Shown: positions 20,983 through 30,982, counted from the first letter of the stretch. The stretch is DNA of 64,000 nt from Polynucleobacter cosmopolitanus (GCF_002224225.1 NZ_NJGG01000001.1:463374-527373), one strand, 5' to 3'. Numbers and translations are program-made. Notes: generated from the letters alone by a model not told the origin.

Positions 20983-22172
20983 TGGAAACTAAATACGTTA
21001 GTACGGTTCAAGGTGGCTTGCTTCAAAACCTAAAGCAAGGTTTTGTGAATTTTTTTAAAAGCCTGGGCATGATGGATTACCTATTTGCCTTGGCTTTGTT
21101 GGCGGGCGCGATCTTTGCTGAAATTCGTTTTCATCATTTCATGGATAGCTATGAACAAACAATTTTATTTTGTTCAGTTCCTGCGTTAGCCATTTTGGGT
21201 TGGGCATGGAAGCCTCTTAGAAGTTTGATGATCGGTTCAACGATACTGACTTTCTTAGCAATCTACTTCTACCAGACACCAGAAGGCGGAGCGCTTGCGA
21301 GAGCAGATCAAGCTTTCTTTTTGAAGTACATGCTTTCCAGCCAGTCTGCTATTTTGTGGATGAGCGTCTTCTTCTGTTTCAGCACACTTTTTTATACCTT
21401 GAACTTGTTCTTCCGTTCACAAAACATGGGTTCAACCGGATCTAAATTCTGTTGGGCAGCTGTTTACATTGGCTTAACTGGTATGTTGGTGCGTTGGTAT
21501 GAGTCTTATTTGATGGGCGCGGATATTGGTCACATACCTATTTCCAATTTGTATGAAGTGTTCATCCTATTTTGTTTGGTAACAGCACTGTTCCACTTGT
21601 ATTACGAAGCCAAGTACCAATCTTTGGTTCTTGGTTCATTCGTTTTATGGATCATTGCGGCAGCCGTTGCATTCATTCTTTGGTACAGCGTGACGCGTGA
21701 TGCTCACCAAATTCAACCACTGGTTCCAGCTTTACAAAGCTGGTGGATGAAAATACACGTGCCAGCAAACTTTATTGGTTATGGCACATTTGCAATTGCA
21801 GCGATGTTGGGCATCGCTTATTTGCTAAAGACAAAAAATATCTTGGCTGATCGTTTGCCAAGCCTAGAGTTGCTTGATGATGTGATGTACAAGGCGATCG
21901 CTGTTGGCTTTGCATTCTTCACAATCGCAACCATTCTTGGTGCCTTGTGGGCAGCGGAAGCTTGGGGTGGTTACTGGAGTTGGGACCCGAAAGAAACATG
22001 GGCTCTGATTGTTTGGCTTAATTACGCTGCTTGGCTACACATGCGCTTGATGAAAGGCTTGAGAGGCGTGGTTGCAGCTTGGTGGGCAGTGGTGGGCCTC
22101 TTTGTCACGACCTTTGCTTTCATCGGCGTGAACATGTTCTTGTCAGGCTTGCACAGCTACGGTACGCTTTAA
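20982..22172 (+). CDS. ccsB: Cytochrome c biogenesis protein CcsB (CcsA/ResC family)
   Basis: The heme-handling partner of ResB. The 396-residue multi-spanning protein has the tryptophan-rich heme-binding motif WGGYWSWDPKETW at residues 328-340, with conserved histidines at 259, 352 and 391 in or near membrane segments. Its ATG shares a base with the resB stop. System II, not the Ccm system, is therefore the cytochrome c pathway here. Confidence 0.95.
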   Translation: METKYVSTVQGGLLQNLKQGFVNFFKSLGMMDYLFALALLAGAIFAEIRFHHFMDSYEQTILFCSVPALAILGWAWKPLRSLMIGSTILTFLAIYFYQTPEGGALARADQAFFLKYMLSSQSAILWMSVFFCFSTLFYTLNLFFRSQNMGSTGSKFCWAAVYIGLTGMLVRWYESYLMGADIGHIPISNLYEVFILFCLVTALFHLYYEAKYQSLVLGSFVLWIIAAAVAFILWYSVTRDAHQIQPLVPALQSWWMKIHVPANFIGYGTFAIAAMLGIAYLLKTKNILADRLPSLELLDDVMYKAIAVGFAFFTIATILGALWAAEAWGGYWSWDPKETWALIVWLNYAAWLHMRLMKGLRGVVAAWWAVVGLFVTTFAFIGVNMFLSGLHSYGTL

Positions 22173-22206
22173 TCAAGAATCATTGAAGTCAAGCGTTTGA
22201 ATATCA

Positions 22207-22246
22207 ATGCCCAGTTGTCTTTAAAGATAACTGGGCATATTTTTTA
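22207..22246. terminator. Bidirectional terminator between ccsB and lysA
   Basis: A perfect 10-bp stem ATGCCCAGTT / AACTGGGCAT (22207-22238) with an inner TCTTT/AAAGA helix, followed on the plus strand by ATTTTTTAG. It lies between convergent ccsB and lysA. The minus-strand side has only a weak T-run. Confidence 0.8.
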
Positions 22247-22251
22247 GTTAG

Positions 22252-23538
22252 TTAGGCAGGCAATAGTTTTTCGTTAGCAAAGAGACTTTCAATCGACTCT
22301 CGCTCACGAATCAAGTGAATTGTTGAACCATCCACCATCACTTCTGCTGCTCTGCCTCGGGTGTTGTAGTTTGAACTCATGGTAAAGCCATAAGCGCCCG
22401 CTGACAAAATTGCTAATTGATCACCGGCTTGAACATTGAGTTCGCGATCTCGTCCAAGCCAATCGCCTGATTCACAAATAGGTCCCACGACATCGCAGGT
22501 CATGTTTGGCATGTTTGATTGCTTCACCGGAACAATCGAGTGATAAGCCTCGTACATGGCTGGGCGCATTAAATCATTCATGGCCGCATCAACAATACAA
22601 AAATTCTTAGTTTCACCTGGCTTGATGTATTCAACAGTCGTCAACAAAAGACCCGCATTGCCAACCAATGATCTGCCTGGTTCAAATAACACTTCAAGAT
22701 GTCCGTAACCTTTTGCTTCAATGTGATTGAGCAAGGTGTTGGCAAAGTCAGTGATGGCTGGTGGTGTGTCATTCGCGTAGTTGATGCCCAAGCCACCACC
22801 GATATCCAAGTGATGAATATTGATACCGTTATCACCCAGTGATTTAATTAATTCCAGCACTCGATCTAAAGCGTCTAAGTAAGGACTGATTTCTGTGATT
22901 TGAGAACCAATATGACAATCAATACCAACAATCTTGCAATTGCTCATCGATGCGGCTTCGCGATAGGTGTTGATCACCTCATCATAGGCAATGCCAAATT
23001 TATTACCTTTCAAGCCTGTTGAAATGTAAGGGTGGGTTTTAGGGTCGACATCTGGATTGACCCGCAAAGAGATCGGCGCAATAACACCCAAGCTTGCTGC
23101 AACTTCATTCAATCTTGAAAGCTCAGGGATTGATTCAAGGTTGAAACATTTAACCCCAGCTTTAAGTGCAGCAATCATTTCAGAGCGGCTTTTGCCTACC
23201 CCAGAAAAAACAATTTTTTTCGCTTCGCCGCCAGCTGCTAAAACTCGTGCCAACTCACCGGCGCTCACAATGTCAAAGCCAGCGCCTAAGCGAGCAAAAA
23301 CATTCAAGATCGCCAAATTGCTATTGGCCTTCATGGCATAGTGAACTTGTGCTCGGCGTTCACCATTGGGCTTAAAGCAGGCCTTTTCATAGGCATTAAA
23401 AGCATCTGTCAGAGCTTTTCTGCTGTAAACATAGGTTGGCGTGCCAAATTCTTTGGCAATTTGGGAGAGGGGCACATTTTCAGCAAACCATTCTTGCTGG
23501 ATGATCGAAAAGCCATTCAGGCTTGGAACAGAATTCAT
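22252..23538 (-). CDS. lysA: Diaminopimelate decarboxylase
   Basis: LysA converts meso-diaminopimelate to L-lysine, the last step of lysine synthesis. The 428-residue PLP enzyme (alanine racemase-fold group IV) has the Schiff-base lysine in HYAMKANSN (Lys70), GVDCHIGSQI-type substrate-binding residues (GIDCHIGSQI here), and the GPICESGDWLGRDR active-site cysteine motif. The start was set at 23538 because its ATG overlaps the stop of lptM as ATGA; an upstream in-frame start would run through lptM. Confidence 0.96.
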   Translation of the reverse strand: MNSVPSLNGFSIIQQEWFAENVPLSQIAKEFGTPTYVYSRKALTDAFNAYEKACFKPNGERRAQVHYAMKANSNLAILNVFARLGAGFDIVSAGELARVLAAGGEAKKIVFSGVGKSRSEMIAALKAGVKCFNLESIPELSRLNEVAASLGVIAPISLRVNPDVDPKTHPYISTGLKGNKFGIAYDEVINTYREAASMSNCKIVGIDCHIGSQITEISPYLDALDRVLELIKSLGDNGINIHHLDIGGGLGINYANDTPPAITDFANTLLNHIEAKGYGHLEVLFEPGRSLVGNAGLLLTTVEYIKPGETKNFCIVDAAMNDLMRPAMYEAYHSIVPVKQSNMPNMTCDVVGPICESGDWLGRDRELNVQAGDQLAILSAGAYGFTMSSNYNTRGRAAEVMVDGSTIHLIRERESIESLFANEKLLPA

Positions 23539-23702
23539 TTGGAATCTTTCGCAGGAGGCCACTGTTTACCGGTGGGCTCTGCTTTTTCAGGTTGAGTCGG
23601 GGCTGGTGGTATGGTTGGTAGCGTGAGAGGGCCACGTATCCCGCATCCTAAGAGGGATATTGCTACACAAAGAAGCCAAGTCCTAGATACAATAAAACGC
23701 AT
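23535..23702 (-). CDS. lptM: Small outer-membrane lipoprotein LptM (YifL family)
   Basis: A 55-residue lipoprotein. An N-terminal hydrophobic segment leads to the lipobox LLGC, with the lipidated Cys at residue 20, followed directly by the family signature GIRGPLTLP and a Pro-rich tail. LptM assists oxidative maturation of the LptD-LptE lipopolysaccharide translocon in E. coli. The lptM-lysA-/cyaY layout is conserved in proteobacteria. The stop overlaps the lysA start by 4 nt. Confidence 0.9.
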   Translation of the reverse strand: MRFIVSRTWLLCVAISLLGCGIRGPLTLPTIPPAPTQPEKAEPTGKQWPPAKDSK

Positions 23703-23754
23703 ATGAATAAGTATATAAACGATCTCTGACTATAGCATGGCCAATATAAAAATG

Positions 23755-24123
23755 ATGAACAAAAACATAGAAACATTATCAGACGCTGGTTTTTACGCAA
23801 TTGCTGAAAAAACATTGATTGCCATTGAGATTTCTTTGGAAGAGGCTTTCCAGAAAACGGATTTAGATCTTGATATCTCAAGACAGGGTGGCAATGTCGT
23901 GAATATTCAATTTGAAGACAAGAGCGTGATTGTTGTGAACACGCAGTCGCCACTTCAAGAGATTTGGGTAGCGGCCAAAGAAGGCGGCTTTCACTATAAG
24001 TGGGCTGGCACTCTTCAAGAGCCTCTTTGGTTGGATACAAAAACGGGCGCCGAACTATTCAGCGAATTAAGTCGTCTTGCCAGTCAACAGGCAAAAACTA
24101 CCTTAGAAGTTAAATTTATTTAA
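23755..24123 (+). CDS. cyaY: Frataxin-like iron protein CyaY
   Basis: CyaY binds iron and modulates Fe-S cluster assembly on IscS/IscU. The product aligns with the frataxin fold: N-terminal acidic helix (SLEEAFQKTDLDLDI), the strand VVNIQFEDKSVIVVN, and the core motif PLQEIWVAAKEGGFHYKW. ATG codons at 23737, 23752 and 23755 are all possible and none has a clear ribosome site; 23755 (122 residues) best matches family N-termini. Divergent from lptM-lysA. Confidence 0.9.
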   Translation: MNKNIETLSDAGFYAIAEKTLIAIEISLEEAFQKTDLDLDISRQGGNVVNIQFEDKSVIVVNTQSPLQEIWVAAKEGGFHYKWAGTLQEPLWLDTKTGAELFSELSRLASQQAKTTLEVKFI

Positions 24124-24148
24124 AGCCGCAATTAATTTAAAGCGATGC

Positions 24149-26458
24149 TTAATCTAGGGTAGTTGTTCTGCCAAAGAATGGAACAAATGCAGGAATGGTC
24201 CAGTCGCCATCTTGCTGAGCAACCCCTGCAGGCACTGGTCGTGTAGATTCTGGAACACCGTTCAGTGCAGTCTTCATGTATCTGATCCACATTGGTAATG
24301 CTAAGCCGCCACCAGTCTCACGATCACCTAAGCTCTTAGGCTTATCAAAGCCCATCCAGGCAACTGCCACCACATCGGATTGATAGCCTGCAAACCAGGC
24401 ATCCATGGATTCATTGGTGGTACCTGTTTTACCAGCAATATCAGATCTACCCAAAGCAGGTCTGGCTGAGGCAGCCGTTCCAGATTTGGTGACTTCTTGA
24501 AGCAAACTATCCATCACAAAAGCTGTGCGCGCATCCAATGCGCGTAGATTTGGGTCACCTGCTTTTTGAGGAGTTGCCTCAAACAAAACATTGCCCTTGG
24601 CATCAATCACTTTGCTGATCAAGTAAGGTTCAACACGGTAACCGCCATTAGCGAATACGCCATAACCTGTTGCAAGTTCGAGTGGTGTGACTGATCCAGC
24701 ACCCAAAGCCATGGTTAAGTAGGGCGGGTGTTTTTCTGCCTCAAAGCCAAAGCGCTGAATAAAGTCTTGAGCGTAACGAGGGCCAATCTTTCTGATGACT
24801 CTGACTGATACCAAGTTTTTAGATTTCGCTAGAGCAGCACGAAGTTTCATTTGACCTTCGAACTTACCATCGTAGTTTTTAGGGCTCCACATTTGGCTGC
24901 CTGTTTCAAGTGCACTGATTGAAAGTGGCGCATCATTCACCAAGGTATTTGGCATGATGCCTTTTTCAAGAGCGGCAGCATAGATGAACGGTTTAAATGA
25001 CGAACCAGGCTGACGCTGTGCTTGAGAAACTCGGTTGTATTTATTTCTGTTGAAATCAAAACCACCAACCAAGGCGCGAATGCCACCATTGTTTGCATCT
25101 AAGCCCACGAAGGCAGCTTCAACTTGAGGCATTTGCGCTAGAACCCAGCGACCATCGGATGGTAATACTCGAATAATGGCACCAGGTTTAATTTGTTGTT
25201 TTGGTTGCGCTTTATCTGACAGTGCAACTGTGCCAAGCTTGAGGTCATCACCTTTGATTGTGACGGTGTCACCCGTTGCAATCACCGCCTGAATTTCTTT
25301 TCCATTAGCTGCTATCACCACACCAGCTAACAAATCATCACTGCTTGGATGATCACTCAAGATGTCGTCAATCGCTCTTTGTCTGGCTGTTGCATCCTCG
25401 GGGAGTTTGATGTATCCCTCGGGTCCCCGATATTTATGACGTAGCTCATAATCCATGATGCCTTTTCGAACTGCAGAATAAGCAGCATCTTGTTCTGCCT
25501 TTCTGATGGTCGTGATCACAGTCATGCCTTGTGTGTAAATGCCATCACCATATTCGCTGATCAAGAGCTGGCGAACCATTTCTGTTGCGAAGTCAGCTTT
25601 GGTTGTGAACTCTCGACCAACTCCACGAACATGAAGGGTTTCTGTCATGGCAGATTGATACTGGCTTGGGGTGATCATTTTTAAATCACGCATTCTTTGC
25701 AAGATATATTCCTGACGAATTTTTGCGCGACGATAATTCACCACTGGGTTGTATGCAGATGGGGCTTTTGGTAAGCCTGCGAGCATGGCTGCTTCAGCAA
25801 TCGAAATACGTTGAATATCTTTGCCAAAATAAATTTGAGCAGCACTACCAAATCCATAAGCTCGCTGCCCCAAATAAATTTGGTTCATGTACAACTCAAG
25901 AATTTGTTCTTTTGATAGATTGGCTTCAATTTTCCAAGCCAATAAAACTTCATAAATCTTTCGGGTGAATGATTTTTCATTCGTTAAGAAAAAATTTCTG
26001 GCCACTTGCATGGTGATCGTTGATGCGCCTTGTGCAAGTCTGCCTCGTAAATTTGCCAGGGTGGCTCTTAGTACACCCCAGTAATCAACGCCACCGTGCT
26101 CATAAAAACGCTCATCCTCAATCGCAACAACCGCGTTCTTTAGGTAGCTCGGAATTTCTTCGATCGCAATGATGTTTCTGCGTTCCTCACCAAACTCACC
26201 AATCAATGCGTTGTCAGCTGTGTAAATGCGTAAAGGAACTTTGGGGTTGTAATCCGTGATGGTGTCGAGATCGGGTAAATTTGGTTTTGCAACAACCAGT
26301 GCATAAACAATCACCAAGCCCAATAAGATAAGGCCAGCGCTTCCCAAGAAAATTCCCCAACGAATCAAATACTGCTGCCAATTGCGTTGCGGTTTTCTAG
26401 ATTGTGTACCCCCGCTTAAGCGTGAGGGTGGTCTGACGGGCTTGCGCGATTCACTCAT
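24149..26458 (-). CDS. mrcA: Penicillin-binding protein 1A (bifunctional peptidoglycan synthase)
   Basis: A class A PBP with glycosyltransferase and transpeptidase activities. The 769-residue protein has a basic cytosolic tail and one membrane anchor (about 33-56). The GT51 domain shows IEDERFYEHGG (Glu114) and GASTITMQVARN. An inserted OB-like domain follows at about 350-440. The transpeptidase motifs are S486-S-F-K489, SKN (546-548) and KTGT (677-680). Also called ponA. Its position beside the pilus-type genes is the conserved proteobacterial arrangement ponA / pilMNOPQ. Confidence 0.97.
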   Translation of the reverse strand: MSESRKPVRPPSRLSGGTQSRKPQRNWQQYLIRWGIFLGSAGLILLGLVIVYALVVAKPNLPDLDTITDYNPKVPLRIYTADNALIGEFGEERRNIIAIEEIPSYLKNAVVAIEDERFYEHGGVDYWGVLRATLANLRGRLAQGASTITMQVARNFFLTNEKSFTRKIYEVLLAWKIEANLSKEQILELYMNQIYLGQRAYGFGSAAQIYFGKDIQRISIAEAAMLAGLPKAPSAYNPVVNYRRAKIRQEYILQRMRDLKMITPSQYQSAMTETLHVRGVGREFTTKADFATEMVRQLLISEYGDGIYTQGMTVITTIRKAEQDAAYSAVRKGIMDYELRHKYRGPEGYIKLPEDATARQRAIDDILSDHPSSDDLLAGVVIAANGKEIQAVIATGDTVTIKGDDLKLGTVALSDKAQPKQQIKPGAIIRVLPSDGRWVLAQMPQVEAAFVGLDANNGGIRALVGGFDFNRNKYNRVSQAQRQPGSSFKPFIYAAALEKGIMPNTLVNDAPLSISALETGSQMWSPKNYDGKFEGQMKLRAALAKSKNLVSVRVIRKIGPRYAQDFIQRFGFEAEKHPPYLTMALGAGSVTPLELATGYGVFANGGYRVEPYLISKVIDAKGNVLFEATPQKAGDPNLRALDARTAFVMDSLLQEVTKSGTAASARPALGRSDIAGKTGTTNESMDAWFAGYQSDVVAVAWMGFDKPKSLGDRETGGGLALPMWIRYMKTALNGVPESTRPVPAGVAQQDGDWTIPAFVPFFGRTTTLD

Positions 26459-26542
26459 GTCTTGATTATAGAGATAGCTTGAAAAGAGAGGGTGAAAAAA
26501 GTCAGGATTTCCCCGACAAAAATTTCCGATTTTTCTGACAAG

Positions 26543-26563
26543 AAATCAGCATTTTGCTGATTT
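26543..26563 (+). promoter_or_regulatory. Hairpin before the PilP-like gene
   Basis: A perfect 8-bp inverted repeat AAATCAGC / GCTGATTT with an ATTTT loop in the 95-nt gap between divergent mrcA and the PilP-like gene. It could be an operator or an RNA hairpin. It covers the most upstream possible TTG start of the downstream gene, which argues for a start further in. Confidence 0.35.
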
Positions 26564-26595
26564 ATGAAGATGTGGCCAGTCTAGATAATCCTTGG

Positions 26596-27153
26596 ATGAT
26601 CAAACGCAACTTCAATTCAGACTCTTATGACCATGCTTTTTCTGAGCAAACGATAAAAACACCAGCTTTTCATCAAGAGTTCATTGAAAAATTGACCAGT
26701 GAGCAAGTTCGACTCTTTTGCTCTAAACATGGGTTGTTAATGCTGAGCTTTATGAATCTCATGGGGATCCTTGCGCTTCTCATTTTTATGATGAGTCAAA
26801 TTCATGACATTCATCAGCGCATTGATGAGGGGCGCAGCAAAGTCTCAAAATTGGAGAGCTTGGTAAAGGTACTTGGAAGTCGCTCAGAAAAAACCAATCA
26901 CCAGGAATTGTCTCAGCCTGACACTCAGACTGAACCTGAACCAGAAGTGATAAGCGGTGACTTGAACATCAGATATTTGGGCTTGATTCATTCAGGCCAT
27001 TCTTTCAAGGCGCTGTTAGAAGTTGATGAAGTCACGGGCTTCTTTAGTAAAGGACAAATGATCGAGGGTCGATGGCTAATTAAATCGTTTGATCAATCCC
27101 AGCTGGTCTTGGAATCAATCAAAGGTCAGCAAGTGACCATTCTTTTGGAGTAA
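26596..27153 (+). CDS. Single-pass membrane protein with PilP/GspC-like periplasmic domain
   Basis: I recognise this by context and architecture only. From the ATG at 26596 (185 residues) there is a cytosolic tail of about 45 residues, one membrane segment (LLMLSFMNLMGILALLIFMM), a short coiled coil (DIHQRIDEGRSKVSKLESLV), an acidic/Pro/Gln linker, and a C-terminal beta-rich domain (IRYLGLIHSGHSFKALLEV ... KGQMIEGRWLIKSF ... QQVTILLE). That resembles the homology region of PilP or GspC that binds a secretin. The tail-TM-coil part looks more like PilN/PilO. TTG 26554 and GTG 26572 are alternative starts; none has a good ribosome site. It is directly upstream of the secretin gene. Confidence 0.6.
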   Translation: MIKRNFNSDSYDHAFSEQTIKTPAFHQEFIEKLTSEQVRLFCSKHGLLMLSFMNLMGILALLIFMMSQIHDIHQRIDEGRSKVSKLESLVKVLGSRSEKTNHQELSQPDTQTEPEPEVISGDLNIRYLGLIHSGHSFKALLEVDEVTGFFSKGQMIEGRWLIKSFDQSQLVLESIKGQQVTILLE

Positions 27154-27158
27154 TGAGG

Positions 27159-28235
27159 ATGAATAAAAGAAGGTTATGGCTCAAGTTGTCTCTGTTCACA
27201 TTGATGATCCGTGCTTCCAATGCGCATTCCCAGGATAATTTTTCCGAGAAAACAATCACGCTTAAATTTTCATCGGTAGATCTGCGACAACTGTTGCAAA
27301 TGTTAGCGGATATGCGAGGCTTGAATTTGATGCTGAGCGACAAGGTTTCCGGTAAAACCAGTATCAATATGAGAAATGCCTCATGGCAAACAACCTTTGA
27401 CTCGGTTTTGGCCAGCAAATCTCTTGGGTCGCGTTTTGATAAAGATGTTTTATGGGTAGCCCCTTATGAAGAATTGGCTTTGTTCCATCAAAGACAAAAA
27501 GACCGTGAGCAACAGCATCAAATTGGTCAGATGGGGGAGTTGCGTCAAATCATGATTGAAGCAAGGATTGTCGAGGCCGAGAGAAGGTTTGCACAAAACT
27601 TGGGGGCAAAGCTGGCCTATCAACAGCAGCCTAATTTAAAAACCGGTCATCTTCTTGGCGCTTCTGGTTTGAATGGGTTTGAACCGGGAACTGCGGCCAT
27701 CACCCTATTGGGCAAGCAGGCAACCCAAGCTTTGAATATGGAGCTTTCAGCCTTGGAGTCGAATGGCTTGGGGAATATTGTGTCTAACCCAAGGGTGTTA
27801 GCAGCTGAGAATACTCAGGCATTGATTGAGCAAGGCACGGAGTTACCGTATCAGTCATCGGCTGGTCAGGGGGCAACGAAAGTCCAGTTCAGGAAAGCCA
27901 ATCTTCGTTTGGAGGTGAAACCGCGTATTCAAAAAAATCAGATGATTGTTTTAGATGTGGACATCAATAAAGACAGTGTCGGATTAAAAACAGAACAAGG
28001 CTTTGCTATTGATACCAAGCATGTCAAAACACAGGTCTTGGTTGAAAGCGGTGGCACGGTGATTTTGGGAGGTATTTTTCAAGAAACAGAAAGAAAAGAT
28101 GATGCCAAGGTGCCGTTCTTGGGCTCAATTCCTTTGATTGGCTTTCTTTTTAGGCAAGAGTCGAAGTTCAAGGATAAAACAGAATTATTAATTTTTTTAA
28201 CGCCAACCTTGGTTTCTGGTCAAAAGCCTCAGTAG
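27159..28235 (+). CDS. pilQ: Short PilQ-like outer-membrane secretin
   Basis: Secretins form the outer-membrane pore for type IV pili, DNA uptake or type II secretion. This protein has a signal peptide, an STN domain ([19 protein letters not shown], about 35-95) and the full secretin domain ending in [16 protein letters not shown] and [10 protein letters not shown]. At 358 residues it is about half the usual PilQ length: AMIN domains and repeated N1-type KH modules are absent. ATG 27159 was preferred over 27153 because GGAG then sits 8 nt upstream. The aroK-aroB neighbours match the pilQ locus of other proteobacteria. Confidence 0.8.
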   Translation: MNKRRLWLKLSLFTLMIRASNAHSQDNFSEKTITLKFSSVDLRQLLQMLADMRGLNLMLSDKVSGKTSINMRNASWQTTFDSVLASKSLGSRFDKDVLWVAPYEELALFHQRQKDREQQHQIGQMGELRQIMIEARIVEAERRFAQNLGAKLAYQQQPNLKTGHLLGASGLNGFEPGTAAITLLGKQATQALNMELSALESNGLGNIVSNPRVLAAENTQALIEQGTELPYQSSAGQGATKVQFRKANLRLEVKPRIQKNQMIVLDVDINKDSVGLKTEQGFAIDTKHVKTQVLVESGGTVILGGIFQETERKDDAKVPFLGSIPLIGFLFRQESKFKDKTELLIFLTPTLVSGQKPQ

Positions 28236-28245
28236 AATCTCATGT

Positions 28246-28770
28246 ATGAACAGTTTTCCAGAAAATATCTTTTTAGTAGGGGTGATGGGCGCGGGTAAAA
28301 CCACCGTTGGCCGTCTCTTGGCTAAAAAATTAGGAAGACGATTTGTGGACTCAGATCATGAGATTGAGGCCCGTTGTGGCGTTCGCATCCCAACCATTTT
28401 TGAAATGGAGGGTGAAGAGGGATTTCGCAAGCGCGAGGCTCAGGTCATTGATGAATTAACCCAAGAAAAGAATTTGGTTTTAGCCACGGGTGGTGGTGCT
28501 GTTTTATTGCCTGAAAATCGCCAACATTTGCATCAAAGAGGCGTGGTTGTGTATTTGCGCGCTACCCCTCACGAGCTTTGGTTAAGAACTCGAAATGACA
28601 AGGGAAGACCATTGCTCAATAACGATGATCCTAGAGGCACCCTTGAAAAGCTTTTTGCGATTCGTGATCCGTTATACAGAGAAACCGCCCATCATGTGAT
28701 TGATACTGGTAAGCCCAGTGTCAATCAGTTGGTGAACACACTAATGATGCAATTCGAATTATCAACATGA
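28246..28770 (+). CDS. aroK: Shikimate kinase
   Basis: AroK phosphorylates shikimate at the 3-OH in aromatic amino acid synthesis. The 174-residue protein has the P-loop [12 protein letters not shown], the shikimate-binding [11 protein letters not shown], and the FRKREAQ and ATGGGAV motifs. Stop and aroB start overlap (ATGA), as in most proteobacteria. Confidence 0.96.
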   Translation: MNSFPENIFLVGVMGAGKTTVGRLLAKKLGRRFVDSDHEIEARCGVRIPTIFEMEGEEGFRKREAQVIDELTQEKNLVLATGGGAVLLPENRQHLHQRGVVVYLRATPHELWLRTRNDKGRPLLNNDDPRGTLEKLFAIRDPLYRETAHHVIDTGKPSVNQLVNTLMMQFELST

Positions 28771-29849
28771 ACACTCTTCAATTAGATTTAGGTGAGCGCA
28801 GTTATCCGATTCATATTGGATCTGGTTTGCTTGATCAATCAGACTTGTATAGAAAACACATCAAGGGCACTTTCACGGCGGTGGTCACCAATGAAACGGT
28901 TGCGCCTTTGTATGCCGATAAGGTGGTTAAAACCTTAGAGGGAATTGGCCAAAAAGTGAAGCTCATTGTTTTACCTGATGGTGAGGAATTTAAAACATGG
29001 GAAGTGTTGCAAAAGATTTTTGATGGCTTGTTAGAGAATTCTGCTGATCGAAAGACCACGCTGCTTGCGTTGGGTGGTGGTGTGATTGGCGATATGACGG
29101 GCTTTGCAGCAGCATGCTATATGCGCGGCATTAAATTCATTCAAGTTCCAACCACCCTGTTATCTCAAGTAGATTCATCAGTTGGTGGCAAGACGGGCAT
29201 CAACCATCCTTTGGGTAAAAACATGGTGGGTGCCTTTCATCAGCCACAAGCTGTGATTGCTGATTTAGATACTTTAAAAACTTTGCCAGCTGAAGAGTTG
29301 GCAGCGGGTTTGGCTGAAGTGATCAAGCACGGCGCCATTGCTGATGCTGAATTTTTATCTTGGATTGAGAAAAATCAAGATGCACTGAATAAATGTGATC
29401 CGGCGGCTATGGAACATGCCGTGCGTCGCTCATGTGAAATCAAGTCTCAAGTAGTTGCTCAAGATGAAAAAGAAGGCGGCATTCGTGCGATCTTGAATTT
29501 TGGCCACACCTTTGGTCATGCGATTGAAGCAGGCATGGGTTACGGTGCTTGGCTTCATGGTCAAGCCGTTGGATGTGGCATGGTGATGGCGGCCGATTTA
29601 TCAGTTCGAGTGGGTTTGTTATCTGAAGCGGAAGCATCACGCTTAAAGAAGATCATCGAAGCACTTCATTTACCAACTCAACCACCTAAATTAGGTGTTG
29701 ATCGTTTCATGGAATTGATGAGCGTTGATAAAAAAGCAGAAGGTGGTGAGGTTCGTTACATTTTGCTCAATGGTTTGGGGCAGGCAAAAATCCAAACGGT
29801 TGATGACGATCTTGTGATTCAAACGCTGATCGCCAATGGGGTAGTTTGA
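28767..29849 (+). CDS. aroB: 3-Dehydroquinate synthase
   Basis: AroB cyclises DAHP to 3-dehydroquinate, the second shikimate-pathway step, using NAD and a divalent metal. The 360-residue protein has the motifs [38 protein letters not shown] and [11 protein letters not shown] (metal-binding histidines). It overlaps aroK by 4 nt and is 23 nt before the dNTPase gene. Confidence 0.97.
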   Translation: MNTLQLDLGERSYPIHIGSGLLDQSDLYRKHIKGTFTAVVTNETVAPLYADKVVKTLEGIGQKVKLIVLPDGEEFKTWEVLQKIFDGLLENSADRKTTLLALGGGVIGDMTGFAAACYMRGIKFIQVPTTLLSQVDSSVGGKTGINHPLGKNMVGAFHQPQAVIADLDTLKTLPAEELAAGLAEVIKHGAIADAEFLSWIEKNQDALNKCDPAAMEHAVRRSCEIKSQVVAQDEKEGGIRAILNFGHTFGHAIEAGMGYGAWLHGQAVGCGMVMAADLSVRVGLLSEAEASRLKKIIEALHLPTQPPKLGVDRFMELMSVDKKAEGGEVRYILLNGLGQAKIQTVDDDLVIQTLIANGVV

Positions 29850-29872
29850 TGAGCTTGCTTGAGTGAGTTGTG

Positions 29873-30982
29873 ATGAGCTTAGCTAGTTACGCAGCAAACC
29901 CCGCATTATCTTTAGGGCGCTTGCATTCTGAGCCAGCGGAGCCAACACAATCTGGTCGAAATGCGTTTCAACGAGACCGAGACAGAATCATTCATTCAAC
30001 CGCCTTTCGCCGGCTTGAATACAAAACACAAGTTTTTTTAAATCATGAAGGCGATCACTTCAGAAATCGCTTGACCCATAGTTTGGAAGTGGCCCAAATC
30101 GGGCGCTCAGTGGCCAGACGTTTAAATCTCAACGAAGACTTGGTCGAAGCAATTTCTTTGGCACATGATTTGGGGCACACACCTTTTGGTCACGCAGGAC
30201 AGGATGCGCTCAATGAGTGCATGAAAGAATATGGTGGCTTTGAGCACAATTTACAAAGCTTATGGGTCGTTGATTTTTTAGAAGAGCGCTATGCAAGGTG
30301 GGATGGCTTAAATCTTTCTTTTGAAACTCGCGAAGGGATTTTGAAGCATTGCTCCAGAAAAAATGCTGAAAAATTAGGACCTCTTGGTGAGCGATTTTTA
30401 AAAGGACATCAACCCAGTTTAGAAGCTCAGTTGGCAAACTTTGCTGATGAAATCGCCTATAACAATCATGACATTGATGACGGTATTCGCTCGGGCTTAT
30501 TGAACATTCAGCAACTGTCCGAAGTGGCATTGTGGCAAGAGCAGCATGATCGAGTGAAACATGAATTTCCAGATTTGACCGGGCGTCGCCTGGTCAGTGA
30601 AGTGATTCGGCACATCATTCACGTGCTCGTAGATGATTTGGTCAAAGAAACACAACGACGTCTAGAAGAATTTGCGCCAAGTACCATTGATGATGTGCGT
30701 CATGGTTCACCGATGGTTGGCTTTTCTGTGAGTATGCGTGAGCAAGCAAGTGCCATGAAAAAATTCCTGTTCAAAAACTTGTATCGTCATCCACAAGTTC
30801 AGTCTGTCACAAGTGAAGCTGCAAATATGGTTAAAGTGTTATTTGCACACTACCAACAAACTCCGCATGACTTGCCTGAGGGTTTTAGATCTGAAGATGA
30901 TTTGCAGCGACGCATATCGCATTACATTGCTGGCATGACAGATCGTTTTGCCAATAAAGAATTTCATAAGTTGACTGCTTAA
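29873..30982 (+). CDS. dgt: Deoxyguanosinetriphosphate triphosphohydrolase-like protein (dNTPase)
   Basis: An HD-domain dNTP triphosphohydrolase that removes tripolyphosphate from dNTPs, with a possible role in nucleotide pool control. The 369-residue protein shows RNRLTHSLEVAQIGRSVAR and the HD signature LAHDLGHTPFGHAG, then the conserved FADEIAYNNHDIDDGIR. ATG 29873 directly follows an in-frame GTG at 29870, so either could be used. Placement after aroB is the usual one in Burkholderiales. The transposase gene starts at the base after its stop. Confidence 0.93.
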   Translation: MSLASYAANPALSLGRLHSEPAEPTQSGRNAFQRDRDRIIHSTAFRRLEYKTQVFLNHEGDHFRNRLTHSLEVAQIGRSVARRLNLNEDLVEAISLAHDLGHTPFGHAGQDALNECMKEYGGFEHNLQSLWVVDFLEERYARWDGLNLSFETREGILKHCSRKNAEKLGPLGERFLKGHQPSLEAQLANFADEIAYNNHDIDDGIRSGLLNIQQLSEVALWQEQHDRVKHEFPDLTGRRLVSEVIRHIIHVLVDDLVKETQRRLEEFAPSTIDDVRHGSPMVGFSVSMREQASAMKKFLFKNLYRHPQVQSVTSEAANMVKVLFAHYQQTPHDLPEGFRSEDDLQRRISHYIAGMTDRFANKEFHKLTA

